Part shown: positions 15,810-24,552 of the stretch, piece after piece
Numbering within the stretch: position 1 is the first letter of the stretch
Layout: each line of letters begins with the position of its first letter
From: Candidatus Aminicenantota bacterium
Lineage (GTDB): Bacteria; Acidobacteriota; Aminicenantia; Aminicenantales; UBA4085
Length of the DNA: 34,087 bases
NCBI GenBank assembly: GCA_016867585.1
Contig: VGJF01000005.1
Span: 1-34,087, forward strand
Direction of reading: 5' to 3'
Notes under the pieces: generated by a model
What the model was told of the DNA's origin: nothing
The model's input: only the letters and a program-made list of their open reading frames with translations
Databases searched by the model: none
Program-made: the position numbers and the translations under genes

Positions 15810-17921
15810 ATGAACAAGTTAGCGATAAGCCGAGCCCCCCTCGCTTTTTTCCTAGGGCTGGCTCTCGCCGCCTGGAGCTGTCAAAGTTTAAGTCCGAATT
15901 ATCGTCGAGGCGCGGAGGCGGAACTCAACAAGTTGTGGGAGGAAGCCGTCAAGTTTTATGAAGGGGCGTATCTCGATTCTCCCCGAAATCCCCTCTACCG
16001 GGCCGCCCTCCAGCGGGCGAAGGTCGGCGCCGGCTTTTTCTACCTCCAAGAAGCCCGGAAGCTCCTCAGCCTCGATAAGATGGAGGAAGCCGAGTCCGCC
16101 TACGCCAAAGCCCTGCGATATCATCCCTGGGATGCCGCGATTCCCGCCGCAGCCCGGAAATCGCTTTCCGAGAAGCCCGAGGAGCGTCCCCGAAGGGAGA
16201 CGATCGAGTTTCCGATCAAGCTCAAGGCCAAGGACGAATCCCTCGAGTTGAATTTTCCCGTTGAAACGAGCCTGAGGTCGATTTTTTTCGCCGTAGGGAG
16301 GGCTTTGGGCATCAACATACTTTTCGACGAGGATTACCATGACGTTCCCGTCGCCATCGACCTCAGCGGCATGTCCGCCGAAGAGGCCTTGCGGACGCTC
16401 TGCCGGGCCGGCCGAAATTTTCATCGCCTTGTGGACGAGCGGACGGTCATCGTCGTGCCCGACCAGCCGCTCAAGAGGACCCTTTACGAGGTCAATGCCG
16501 TCAAGACCTTCTATCTGTCCAACATCAGCGCTCCGGAGGTCATGGCTTCGCTGTCCCAGCTGCTGCGCACTCCGACCAAGGCGCCGTCGATCAGCGCCGA
16601 CCAGGCGCTCAATTCCTTGACGGTCCGCGACACTGCCGCGGTGATCGACCTCGCCGGACGGCTGCTCCGGGCCTGGGACAAGCCGAAGGGCGAGGTCATC
16701 GTCATGGTCGAGATCATGGAAGTCTCCCGGACCCGGCTCCGCGAGCTCGGCCTTGCCTTCGACTCGGCCGTCGTCGGCCTCGAGTCCAAGCCCGCGGCTT
16801 CGGGCGGGGCGACGGGCGTGGGATGGTTCCCGCTCCAAAGCCTCGGCCTTGGCCGGGCCGAAAATTACGCCGTCAGCCTGCCTGTCGGCTATCTCCATCT
16901 CCTCGAGACCGACATCGATACGAAATTGATCGCCAAGCCCTGGCTGCGCGTGGCCGGGGACGAGGAGATCCGCGAGTTCGTCGGCCAGAAGGTTCCCGTC
17001 CCGAAGACGACGTATCAGCCCTTCGGCGCCGGCGACGTCTCCGGGTCGTCGATGGTGAGCTACGACTATCAGGACGTCGGCCTCGACATCAAGATCACCC
17101 CGAAGGTTCATTTCGAGAACGAGATCGAGCTTTCGGCGGAGATCAAGGTCGCGGCCTTGGGCGGCCCGGGCATCGCCGGCATCCCGATCATCCTTAACCG
17201 GGAGGTCAAAGGGGTCATGCGGCTCCGCGGGGGAGAAACCCAGATCATCTCCGGCCTCTTCCGCGATGAGGAGCGGAGGGCGGCCAGGGGCATTCCCGTC
17301 CTCAAGGATTTTCCGGGCATCGGCCGGCTCTTCGGGGCCGAGGAGGCGGCGATCGAGCAGACCGACGTCCTCATCGCCCTGACGCCGTTCATCCTCCGGT
17401 CCATCCCCCTCGGGGCGGAGGACGAAGAACCGCTCTGGATCGAGGCCGCGCCGCTGACGCCCGGCCTTGGGGGAGAAGAAGCCGCTCCGACGGCCGAAGG
17501 CGAAGGCCGGAGCGCCGTCATCCTCTCGCCGTCGCGGATCGAGGTCCGTCCGGGAGGCGAATTCCAAGTGAGCGTCGATGTCCGGCCGTCGGGAGACGTG
17601 GGCACCATGTCGTTGACCCTTCGTTTCCATCCCAAGATCTTGTCCCTCAAGGACGTCGCGGAAGGGGCCGTGTTGAAGGAGGTGGGGGACAACGTTCCTT
17701 TATCGAAGAACATCGATAACGAAGCCGGCTCGTGTACCGTGGGCTTCACGAGCCCCTATCTCCACAAGGGCCTCAATGAACCGGGGACGCTGGCCGTCCT
17801 GAGGTTCGAATCCAAGGCCGCCGGGGAAAGCGCGATCTCAATCGAGAGCATCAGCCTGATCAGCCCTTCCGGAACCCCCTGGCCCGTCCAGGCGACGCCG
17901 GCGAGAGTCGTCGTCCGTTGA
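15810..17921 (+). CDS. secretin with N-terminal TPR-like region and C-terminal cohesin-like domain
   Basis: A 703-residue outer-membrane protein. The N-terminus is a signal sequence ending in a possible lipobox (AAWSC, C24). Residues ~28-115 read as TPR-like helices (EEAVKFYEGAYLDSPRN, EEAESAYAKALRYHP). Residues ~138-220 form an STN/secretin N0-like domain and ~228-310 an N1-like domain (NISAPEVMASLSQLL, ALNSLTVRDT). The secretin barrel domain spans ~353-531 with the family hallmark GIPVLKDFPGIGRLFG and TDVLIALTPFI. After an acidic linker, residues ~571-703 look like a cohesin-type beta-sandwich (SRIEVRPGGEFQVSVDV...PGTLAVLRFE). No GspE/F or pilus genes lie nearby. The gene starts the polymer-assembly block, so it may form the outer-membrane exit for polysaccharide or for the secreted repeat proteins. 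Confidence 0.88.
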   Translation: MNKLAISRAPLAFFLGLALAAWSCQSLSPNYRRGAEAELNKLWEEAVKFYEGAYLDSPRNPLYRAALQRAKVGAGFFYLQEARKLLSLDKMEEAESAYAKALRYHPWDAAIPAAARKSLSEKPEERPRRETIEFPIKLKAKDESLELNFPVETSLRSIFFAVGRALGINILFDEDYHDVPVAIDLSGMSAEEALRTLCRAGRNFHRLVDERTVIVVPDQPLKRTLYEVNAVKTFYLSNISAPEVMASLSQLLRTPTKAPSISADQALNSLTVRDTAAVIDLAGRLLRAWDKPKGEVIVMVEIMEVSRTRLRELGLAFDSAVVGLESKPAASGGATGVGWFPLQSLGLGRAENYAVSLPVGYLHLLETDIDTKLIAKPWLRVAGDEEIREFVGQKVPVPKTTYQPFGAGDVSGSSMVSYDYQDVGLDIKITPKVHFENEIELSAEIKVAALGGPGIAGIPIILNREVKGVMRLRGGETQIISGLFRDEERRAARGIPVLKDFPGIGRLFGAEEAAIEQTDVLIALTPFILRSIPLGAEDEEPLWIEAAPLTPGLGGEEAAPTAEGEGRSAVILSPSRIEVRPGGEFQVSVDVRPSGDVGTMSLTLRFHPKILSLKDVAEGAVLKEVGDNVPLSKNIDNEAGSCTVGFTSPYLHKGLNEPGTLAVLRFESKAAGESAISIESISLISPSGTPWPVQATPARVVVR

Positions 17922-17958
17922 GCGTGAGTGAGGGAAAGGAAGGGAGGCCTTGCCGACC

Positions 17959-19377
17959 ATGAGCGAGATCCCCGCCCTGGAAGTCTCCCTCCTGGCCGTC
18001 GCCGGGGGGATTTTCGCCTACGTCTTTTTCGTGAAAAAGCCGGAGTGGGGACTCGTCGTCCTGTTTCTCGAGGCCATCGTGGGGGGGAACGGCCGCTGGC
18101 TGGAGCTCCTCGGCGGAACCGTCACGCCGCGCTACATCCTGATCGTCTCCGTGGCGGCCGGCTTCCTGGTCCGCCATCTCGTCCTCAGGCAGTCCCTCGC
18201 GGGGTCGTATCTCTTTCTCCGGCCACTCGTCGTTTTCGGCTTGGTCCTCGCCGTCGGCGTCGTCCTCGCCCTTCGACGGGGGAATCCCGACCCGGTCAGC
18301 GAGCCCCAGGTCTGGCTTTACCTTCTGACGTATTTCCTGATCGTCGATGTCTATAAGGACAAGGGATTTCCCTTCTGCCTCTTGAAAGTCGTCTTCGTCA
18401 GCGTGGCCGTCATGGCCGCGATCACCCTGGGGATGATGGCCGCGGCGAACCTCAATCCGGGCCGCTTTTTTGCCGTCTACCTGAAAACACCCTTGGAGGC
18501 GATGCGGATCACCGTCCCTTGGCTTCAGGGGACGCATCTCTACTACGTCTTCTGGGGGAATTCGTCGCTGGCCGGGCTGACGCTCTGCGTCACCGTCTTC
18601 TGGATCTCAGCCTTGAAGCGCGGCGCCGAGCCGGTCCTGTCCCGGCGAGGCCTCAAGCTCGTCGGCCTTCTTTCGGTCCTGACGATGGTTTTCAGCATGA
18701 CCCGGGGCACCTGGGGGCAGCTCGTCCTCATGGCCGGATTGCTGGCCGGGAGCTACGTCCTAAGGCGCCGCGTGCCGCTTAAATCCGTCCTGGCGGCGGT
18801 CCTCCTTTTTGCCCTCGGCCTGGCGGCGGTCGCCTCGGTGGAGCCGCTCCGCCGAGGCATCGTCGTCCGGGCTTCGACCCTCCTGGCCGGAGAGTCGGGG
18901 AAGCTCGACCGGTCGGATTCGATCGTCCTCAAGTCCATGGAAACGAGGCACCTCGTCCGGGCGATCGGCGCCCGTCCCGTCCTCGGCTACGGCTTCGGGA
19001 TCGGCGATTACGGCGAATTCGGGGAGGATCTCAAGGGCCACAGCCGGTTCCACAATTTCTTCCTTTATTTTGCCCTGAAGACCGGCTTCGTCGGCCTCCT
19101 CGGCCTGCTCGTCCTGCTCGGGTCGTTCGTCTACGCCGCGGCGACGGCCCATCTGAAGCTCCGGGATGCGTGGCCGCTTTCCCGAGCCCTGTTCATCGGG
19201 TGGATCTTCGGCCTGGCGGGGATCGCCTTCGCCAGCCTGTCCAATCCCCACATGGGAACGCCCGCGTTCATCGCCGCTTTCGCCCTGGGTATGGCTTTCG
19301 TCGACCTCGCCGTCCGTCGGCCCGAACTCGCCTCGGGAGGCGGCGCGTCTCCTTCCGCCGAAACATCATGCGATTGA
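17959..19377 (+). CDS. O-antigen ligase/polymerase-like membrane protein (first)
   Basis: A 472-residue polytopic inner-membrane protein with about 11-12 hydrophobic segments. The ATG at 17959 is preferred over the TTG at 17950, because AGGGAGG (17941-17947) is too close to the latter. The Wzy_C/WaaL-type features are a MTRGTWGQL segment and, in the large periplasmic loop, GYGFGIGDYGE...SRFHNFFLYFALKTGF, where H is the residue usually conserved. Proteins of this fold either polymerise repeat units (Wzy) or ligate polymer to a carrier. A second, distant relative lies at 27778, so one may be the polymerase and the other the ligase; the sequence does not say which. The stop overlaps the next gene by 10 bases. 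Confidence 0.82.
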   Translation: MSEIPALEVSLLAVAGGIFAYVFFVKKPEWGLVVLFLEAIVGGNGRWLELLGGTVTPRYILIVSVAAGFLVRHLVLRQSLAGSYLFLRPLVVFGLVLAVGVVLALRRGNPDPVSEPQVWLYLLTYFLIVDVYKDKGFPFCLLKVVFVSVAVMAAITLGMMAAANLNPGRFFAVYLKTPLEAMRITVPWLQGTHLYYVFWGNSSLAGLTLCVTVFWISALKRGAEPVLSRRGLKLVGLLSVLTMVFSMTRGTWGQLVLMAGLLAGSYVLRRRVPLKSVLAAVLLFALGLAAVASVEPLRRGIVVRASTLLAGESGKLDRSDSIVLKSMETRHLVRAIGARPVLGYGFGIGDYGEFGEDLKGHSRFHNFFLYFALKTGFVGLLGLLVLLGSFVYAAATAHLKLRDAWPLSRALFIGWIFGLAGIAFASLSNPHMGTPAFIAAFALGMAFVDLAVRRPELASGGGASPSAETSCD

Positions 19378-20375
19378 CCGTTTGCCTCGTCAATTTCAAC
19401 TCCGGGCCTCTCCTGGCCAGATGCCTCGATAGCCTGGAACCGGCTTCCTCCGGCCTCGAATACGAGGTCCTCGTGGTCGACAACGGCTCCCGCGACGGCA
19501 GCGCCGCCGCCGCCGAGGGCCGGGCCCGGACGCGGCTCCTTCGGAACGGATTCAACGCCGGCTTCGCGGCCGCCAACAACCTTGCCTTCCGCGAGGCCCG
19601 GGGCCGCGACTTCATGCTGCTCAACGCCGACACGGAAGTCCTCCCCGGAGCCCTGGAGGCCCTTGTCCGGTTCGCCGAGGCGCATCCGCGGGCCGGCCTG
19701 ATCGCCGCCCGGCTCTTGAATTTCGACGGCACGCCCCAAAAGGGCTTCAACGTCCGGCGTTTTCCGACGTTCTCGGCCCTGACGTCCCAAGTCCTCCTTC
19801 TCGACGAGATCTGGCCGGGAAATCCCTGGACGCGGGCGGCCGGGGCCTTGGACATGGATGACGAGCGGCCGCAGCGGGTCGAGCAGCCTGCGGCCTCGGC
19901 CCTCTTCTTCAGGCGCGAGACCTGGAGCGAAGTCGGGGGGTTCGATCCGGATTTCGCCAACTGGTTCAACGACGTCGACCTTTGCCGCCGGATCGCGGCC
20001 GCCGGCTGGGAGATTTGGTATTGCCCGGAGGCCAGAGTCCTTCACCACGGCGGGAAGGGAGCCGTCTCCCGGACTCACGCGGACGTCATGAAGGAATATT
20101 ACCGGAGCGAGAGGGCGTATATCCTGAAACATCATGGCCTCTGGGCCTATCTCGCGGTGAGCCTCGCCGTGACCGGCGGCATGGCCCTCCGGCTGGCCGC
20201 CTCGGCGGGCCGGCGTCGCGTCCTCGGCTCGACCTACCGGCTGAACGACCGGACCGAGGTGAGCGGCTACCGGGCCGCCGTCCGGGCCGTCATCGCCGAC
20301 ACGGCCACCGGGTTGATCGTCGGAGCGGCCCGGCGGAATAGCCTTGCGGCGGGGATTCCCGGGGTGAAAAGGTAG
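19368..20375 (+). CDS. family 2 glycosyltransferase
   Basis: A 335-residue GT-A transferase, probably of the rhamnosyltransferase-like GT2 group. Visible features are the N-terminal LTVCLVNFNSGPLL strand-loop, VVDNGSRDGS, GFNAGFAAANN, a DXD-type metal site in LLNADTEV, and the acceptor-side WFNDVDLCRR segment followed by VLHHGGKGA. The C-terminus has a hydrophobic patch (LAVSLAVTGGMALRLA) that may attach it to the membrane. The ATG at 19368 overlaps the upstream stop, so it is translationally coupled. It probably adds one sugar of the repeat unit to the undecaprenyl-linked chain; donor and acceptor cannot be read. Confidence 0.9.
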   Translation: MRLTVCLVNFNSGPLLARCLDSLEPASSGLEYEVLVVDNGSRDGSAAAAEGRARTRLLRNGFNAGFAAANNLAFREARGRDFMLLNADTEVLPGALEALVRFAEAHPRAGLIAARLLNFDGTPQKGFNVRRFPTFSALTSQVLLLDEIWPGNPWTRAAGALDMDDERPQRVEQPAASALFFRRETWSEVGGFDPDFANWFNDVDLCRRIAAAGWEIWYCPEARVLHHGGKGAVSRTHADVMKEYYRSERAYILKHHGLWAYLAVSLAVTGGMALRLAASAGRRRVLGSTYRLNDRTEVSGYRAAVRAVIADTATGLIVGAARRNSLAAGIPGVKR

Positions 20376-20381
20376 GCGGCC

Positions 20382-21404
20382 GTGGACCTGAGCATCGTTA
20401 TCGTCTCCTTCAACACGCGTGAAACGACGCAGCGCTGCCTGGAGACGATTTTCCGGGCGACGCGCGACGTCGACTTCGAGGTCATCGTCGTGGACAACGA
20501 CTCCCGCGACGGGAGCGCCGCGATGATCGCCGGCGCGTTCCCGGCCGTCCGCCTCATCCGAAACGACCGAAACGCCGGATTCGGGGCGGCGCAGAACATC
20601 GGGCTGGGGGCGGCGCGCGGCGAGTTCCTCCTGGTGATGAACTCGGACGTCTTTTTCGTCGGGAACGCCGCCCGCCGGATGGTCGACATCCTGAGACAGG
20701 GGCCGGCCGACGTCGGCGCGGTCGGGCCCGAAATCCTCAATCCCGACGGGACCTGGGCCCCCTCCGCCCGGCGGGCCGTCCAGCCGGGGCCCGTCCTCGT
20801 CCTCAAGGGGATCAACCGGCATTTCCCTTTCCGGGCCTCGCTACCCGAGGACCTCATGCGCCGCCGGGCCGGCTTCCTCCTTTTTCGATGGCACGACAAC
20901 TACCAGCCGCAGGAGACAAGCCGGGAGGCCGATTGGGTGGACGGGATGTGCGTCCTCTTCCGCCGGGCCGCCTTGGAAGAATCGGGCCTCTTCGATGAGC
21001 GGTATTTTTTCGATTACGAGATCGTCGACCTCTCCATGCGCCTCCGCCGTCGGGGCTGGCGGATCGTCTTCGACCGCCGGGCCAGCGTCGTCCACGAGGT
21101 CCATTCGAGCCGTTCCCTGAATCCCCGGATTCTCGTCGAGACCCACCGCAGCGAATTGCTCTTCTACGCCGATTACGCCCCGCAAAACTATCGGCTTCTC
21201 ATTGGGACCTTCCGGCTTCTTGTCGGAATCAGAAAAGTCCTCCTGAATCTGGGACGAAGGGGCGTGAAGGGGAGCCGGCAGGCGTCCGAAAGGAGGATGA
21301 TTTACGACCGCATCCTCGCTTTGAGCCGGGAGATGAGCTCGCCGGCCGCGCTTCCCAAGCCGAAGATCCCCTCTCTTACCCCGCTCCCCAAGGAAACAGC
21401 ATGA
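20382..21404 (+). CDS. family 2 glycosyltransferase
   Basis: A 340-residue GT2 enzyme with LSIVIVSFNTRETT, VVDNDSRDGSA, DRNAGFGAAQNIGL, the metal site LLVMNSDVFF, and YFFDYEIVDLSMRLRRRGW followed by VVHEVHS. The start is GTG at 20382, six bases after the previous stop; the core motif begins at residue 3, so no later start is possible. The C-terminal 60 residues are basic and end in a Pro-rich tail (PKPKIPSLTPLPKETA). It resembles its neighbour at 19368 in layout, suggesting an old duplication with divergent specificity. Confidence 0.9.
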   Translation: MDLSIVIVSFNTRETTQRCLETIFRATRDVDFEVIVVDNDSRDGSAAMIAGAFPAVRLIRNDRNAGFGAAQNIGLGAARGEFLLVMNSDVFFVGNAARRMVDILRQGPADVGAVGPEILNPDGTWAPSARRAVQPGPVLVLKGINRHFPFRASLPEDLMRRRAGFLLFRWHDNYQPQETSREADWVDGMCVLFRRAALEESGLFDERYFFDYEIVDLSMRLRRRGWRIVFDRRASVVHEVHSSRSLNPRILVETHRSELLFYADYAPQNYRLLIGTFRLLVGIRKVLLNLGRRGVKGSRQASERRMIYDRILALSREMSSPAALPKPKIPSLTPLPKETA

Positions 21405-22531
21405 CACCCGTGAACAAAGTCCTCGTCATCCTCGGAACGCGCCCGGAGGCGGTCAAGCTGGCCCCCGTCGTCCACGAGCTCAGGCGTCGTCCCGGGAGAT
21501 TCCGGACGGTCGTTTGCGCCACGGCCCAGCACCGCCGGATGCTGGACGAATTCCTGGACCTCTTCGATATCTCCCCCGACCACGACCTCGACATCATGAA
21601 GCCCGGCCAGAGCCTGGCCGAGGTCACGACGAGGGCCCTGGCGGGTCTCGACCGCGTCGTCCGGGAAGAGCGGCCGGACGACCTCCTCGTCCAGGGAGAC
21701 ACGACCACGGCCTTCTGCGGGGCCCTGGCCGGATTCTACCACAAGGTCCGGGTAGGCCACGTCGAGGCCGGCCTGCGGACCGCGGACAAGTCCGCTCCCT
21801 ACCCGGAAGAGATCAACCGCCGCCTCATCACTCCGTTGGCCGACCTCCATTTCGCCCCGACCGAAACGGCCAGGAAGGCTCTCCTGGCGGAGGGGGTTCC
21901 CGCCGATTCCATCCATGTCACCGGGAACACGGTCATCGATGCCCTCCACTGGATGCGCCGTAAGCTCAGGACCCATCCGCCCCGGCTTCCCGCCGGCTTG
22001 GCCGAGGCCATGCGCCGAAAGAGGGTCGTTCTGGTCACCGGACACCGGAGGGAGAGTTTCGGGGAGGGATTCCGGAACATCTGCGAGGCCATCCTCGAGA
22101 CGGCGGAGGCCTTTGCCGATGTCCTTTTTGTCTACCCCGTCCATTTAAATCCTAATGTCCGGGGCCCGGTCTACGCCCTCCTCGGACGGCATCCGCGGGT
22201 CAAGCTCATCGAGCCGTTGCCCTACGCCCCGTTCATCTCGCTGATGAGCCGGGCGACCCTCCTTTTAACCGACTCCGGCGGGGTGCAGGAAGAGGGGCCG
22301 TCGCTCGGAAAGCCGGTCCTGGTGATGAGGGAGACGACCGAGAGGCCGGAGGGCGTCGCCGCGGGGAACGCCCGGCTCGTCGGGACGACGCGGCAGAAAA
22401 TCATTGAAAATTTGGCCGATTTGCTCCAAAATTCTTCCCGGCTCGAGGCCATGGCCTCGGCCCGCAATCCCTATGGGGACGGGCGGGCAGCCAAGAGGAT
22501 CGTCGAGATCCTCGGTCGGGAAGCCTCGTAA
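21401..22531 (+). CDS. wecB: UDP-N-acetylglucosamine 2-epimerase (non-hydrolysing)
   Basis: A 376-residue enzyme interconverting UDP-GlcNAc and UDP-ManNAc, which supplies ManNAc-type sugars. It has the family signatures: ILGTRPEAVKLAPVV, VQGDTTTAF, GHVEAGLRT, YPEEINRRL, the catalytic-histidine region TGHRRESFGEGF, and LTDSGGVQEEGPSLGKPVLVMR. The length matches WecB. The ATG overlaps the preceding stop (ATGA), so it is translationally coupled with the glycosyltransferase. No dehydrogenase (WecC) follows, so ManNAc itself or a reduced product could be used, or WecC may lie elsewhere. Confidence 0.95.
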   Translation: MTPVNKVLVILGTRPEAVKLAPVVHELRRRPGRFRTVVCATAQHRRMLDEFLDLFDISPDHDLDIMKPGQSLAEVTTRALAGLDRVVREERPDDLLVQGDTTTAFCGALAGFYHKVRVGHVEAGLRTADKSAPYPEEINRRLITPLADLHFAPTETARKALLAEGVPADSIHVTGNTVIDALHWMRRKLRTHPPRLPAGLAEAMRRKRVVLVTGHRRESFGEGFRNICEAILETAEAFADVLFVYPVHLNPNVRGPVYALLGRHPRVKLIEPLPYAPFISLMSRATLLLTDSGGVQEEGPSLGKPVLVMRETTERPEGVAAGNARLVGTTRQKIIENLADLLQNSSRLEAMASARNPYGDGRAAKRIVEILGREAS

Positions 22532-22553
22532 ATCACCGGGAAAGGCGGCGATC

Positions 22554-23474
22554 ATGGCGACAATATTGGTCACGGGAGGGCGCGGATTCATCGGGACGAA
22601 CCTGACGGCCGAGCTCCGGTCCCGGGGACACGACGTCTGGACCTCGGACATCCTCCAGGGGGAGGACCCCCTCCATCTCAAGGCCGACACCGGCGTCTAC
22701 CAGCAGATGGACGCGGTCTTCCGGAAGCGGAGGTTCGATTTCGTCTTCCACCTGGCGGCCGAATACGGCCGCTGGAACGGCGAGGACCACTACGAGAACC
22801 TTTGGCGGACGAACGTCACCGGAACGAAAAATGTCCTCCGCCTCCAGGAGCAGCACCGCTTCAAGATGATCTTCTTCTCGAGCGCCGAGGTCTACGGCGA
22901 CTACGACGGGCTGATGAGCGAGGACGTCATGGAGCGGATCCCCATCAAGCAGATGAACGACTACGCCATCTCGAAATGGGCCGGAGAGCTCCAGTGCCTG
23001 AACCACGCGGCGATGTTCGGGACGGAGACCGTCCGAGTCCGGCCGGTCGGCTGCTACGGGCCGCACGAGTACTACAGCCCCTACCGGGGCGTCATCCCGA
23101 TCATGGTCTACCACAGCCTCATGGGCCGGCCGTTCCCCGTCTACCGGGGCCACAAGAGGATCTTCGATTACGTCGAGGACACCTGCCGGACCTTTGCCAA
23201 CATCGTCGAGAACTTCATCCCGGGGGAGGTCTACAACGTCGGCGGGCGGGAAGACTGGGTGACGAGCATCGAGGACCTGGCGGCCCTCGTCCTCGAGACG
23301 ACCGGGGCCCCGGCCCGCCTGGCGGAATACAAGGGCGAGGAAAAGTTCACGACCCGGGTCAAGGTCGTCGATTTTTCGAAAGCCCGCCGGGACCTCCGCC
23401 ACGGCCCCAAGGTCGATATCCGCGAGGGGATCCGCCGCTATACGGCCTGGGCCCGCAAGGTCTACGGGGCCTGA
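22554..23474 (+). CDS. NAD-dependent epimerase/dehydratase (SDR)
   Basis: A 306-residue extended SDR enzyme on nucleotide sugars. The cofactor motif TGGRGFIG lies at residues 7-14, the active-site serine region is IFFSSAEVYG, and the catalytic pair is Y137/K141 in NDYAISKWAGE. A conserved RVRPVGCYGPHEYY substrate loop follows. The start at ATG 22554 leaves the nucleotide-binding strand at residue 4, as usual; the ribosome site is a weak GGGAAAGG. It is adjacent to a second SDR gene, so the two probably act in one NDP-sugar branch. Exact activity (4-epimerase, dehydratase or GDP-mannose type) is not decidable. Confidence 0.88.
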   Translation: MATILVTGGRGFIGTNLTAELRSRGHDVWTSDILQGEDPLHLKADTGVYQQMDAVFRKRRFDFVFHLAAEYGRWNGEDHYENLWRTNVTGTKNVLRLQEQHRFKMIFFSSAEVYGDYDGLMSEDVMERIPIKQMNDYAISKWAGELQCLNHAAMFGTETVRVRPVGCYGPHEYYSPYRGVIPIMVYHSLMGRPFPVYRGHKRIFDYVEDTCRTFANIVENFIPGEVYNVGGREDWVTSIEDLAALVLETTGAPARLAEYKGEEKFTTRVKVVDFSKARRDLRHGPKVDIREGIRRYTAWARKVYGA

Positions 23475-23493
23475 GAGGGAAAGGGAGGATCCA

Positions 23494-24534
23494 TTGGACG
23501 CCTATAAAGCCACCTGCGAGGGGAAGACGATTCTCGTCACCGGCGGGGCCGGGGCGATCGGCTCGAATCTCGTCCGCGAATTGGCCGGACTCAAAGCCAG
23601 GACGGTCATCGTCCTGGACGACCTGTCGGCCGGCTCGGAGTGGAACGTCCCCTCGCTGCCGAACGTCCTTTTCGTCAAGGGATCGGTCACGGACGAGGCC
23701 GCCCTCAAGAGGATCTTCGCCCTGAGGCCTTCGGTCGTCTTCCACCTGGCCGCCTTCTTCGCCAACCAGAACTCCGTCGATTATCCCCAGCACGACCTGA
23801 TGGTCAACGGGCTGGGGACGCTGCTCGTGCTCCAATACGCCCAGCTCTCGGGGTCGCCGCGGGTCGTCTACGCCTCGTCGGGCTGCTCGATCTACGGCTC
23901 GGCGGCGCCGCTTCCGCTCAAGGAAGACTTCATGTCGATGCACCTCACGACGCCCTACCAGATCACGAAGATGCTGGGCGAGCTCTACGGGAATTTCTTC
24001 CATCATCACTACGGCCTGCCGGTGGTCAAGACGCGGTTTTTCAATTCCTACGGGCCGGGGGAGGTCCCGGGACAGTACCGGAACGTCATCCCGAATTTCA
24101 TCTTTCGGGCCCTTCTCGGCCTTCCCCTGCCGTTCACCGGGGAGGGGACGGAGACGCGCGACTTCACCTACGTCGTGGACATCGTCGACGCCCTCCTGCG
24201 GGCGGGCCATTTCGAGGAGGCCGTCGGGCGGGAGATGAACATCGCCTCGGGCCAGGAGATCCCGATCCTGGCCATGGCCGAGCGGGTCAACGAGCTCACG
24301 GGGAACAAGGCCGGGATCGTCCGGGCCGAGCGGCGCGTTTGGGACACGAAGAAGCGCCTCCTGGCCTCGATCGACCTGGCCCGGGAAATCCTCGGCTACG
24401 AGCCGAAGACGGACTTCGACGAGGGGCTGAAGGCGACGATCCGGTGGTTCAGGGACAACTGGGAGAACATCCGGAAGGAAGCGAAGTTCCCTCCCGGGAT
24501 GTCGGCCGCCGCCCATGGGATCACGGTCAAATAA
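23494..24534 (+). CDS. NAD-dependent epimerase/dehydratase (SDR)
   Basis: A 346-residue extended SDR enzyme, distinct from its neighbour. The cofactor motif is TGGAGAIG (residues 16-23), followed by DDLSAGSEWN; the active site has YASSGCSIYG and Y155/K159 in TPYQITKMLGE. RFFNSYGPGEVPG and TRDFTYVVDIVDA are typical of UDP-glucose 4-epimerase/UDP-glucuronate-type enzymes. The start is TTG at 23494 with AAAGGGAGG just upstream; no ATG lies before the cofactor motif. It likely supplies an epimerised NDP-sugar for the polymer. Confidence 0.88.
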   Translation: MDAYKATCEGKTILVTGGAGAIGSNLVRELAGLKARTVIVLDDLSAGSEWNVPSLPNVLFVKGSVTDEAALKRIFALRPSVVFHLAAFFANQNSVDYPQHDLMVNGLGTLLVLQYAQLSGSPRVVYASSGCSIYGSAAPLPLKEDFMSMHLTTPYQITKMLGELYGNFFHHHYGLPVVKTRFFNSYGPGEVPGQYRNVIPNFIFRALLGLPLPFTGEGTETRDFTYVVDIVDALLRAGHFEEAVGREMNIASGQEIPILAMAERVNELTGNKAGIVRAERRVWDTKKRLLASIDLAREILGYEPKTDFDEGLKATIRWFRDNWENIRKEAKFPPGMSAAAHGITVK

Positions 24535-24552
24535 GCCGTCGGTCCTGCGACC

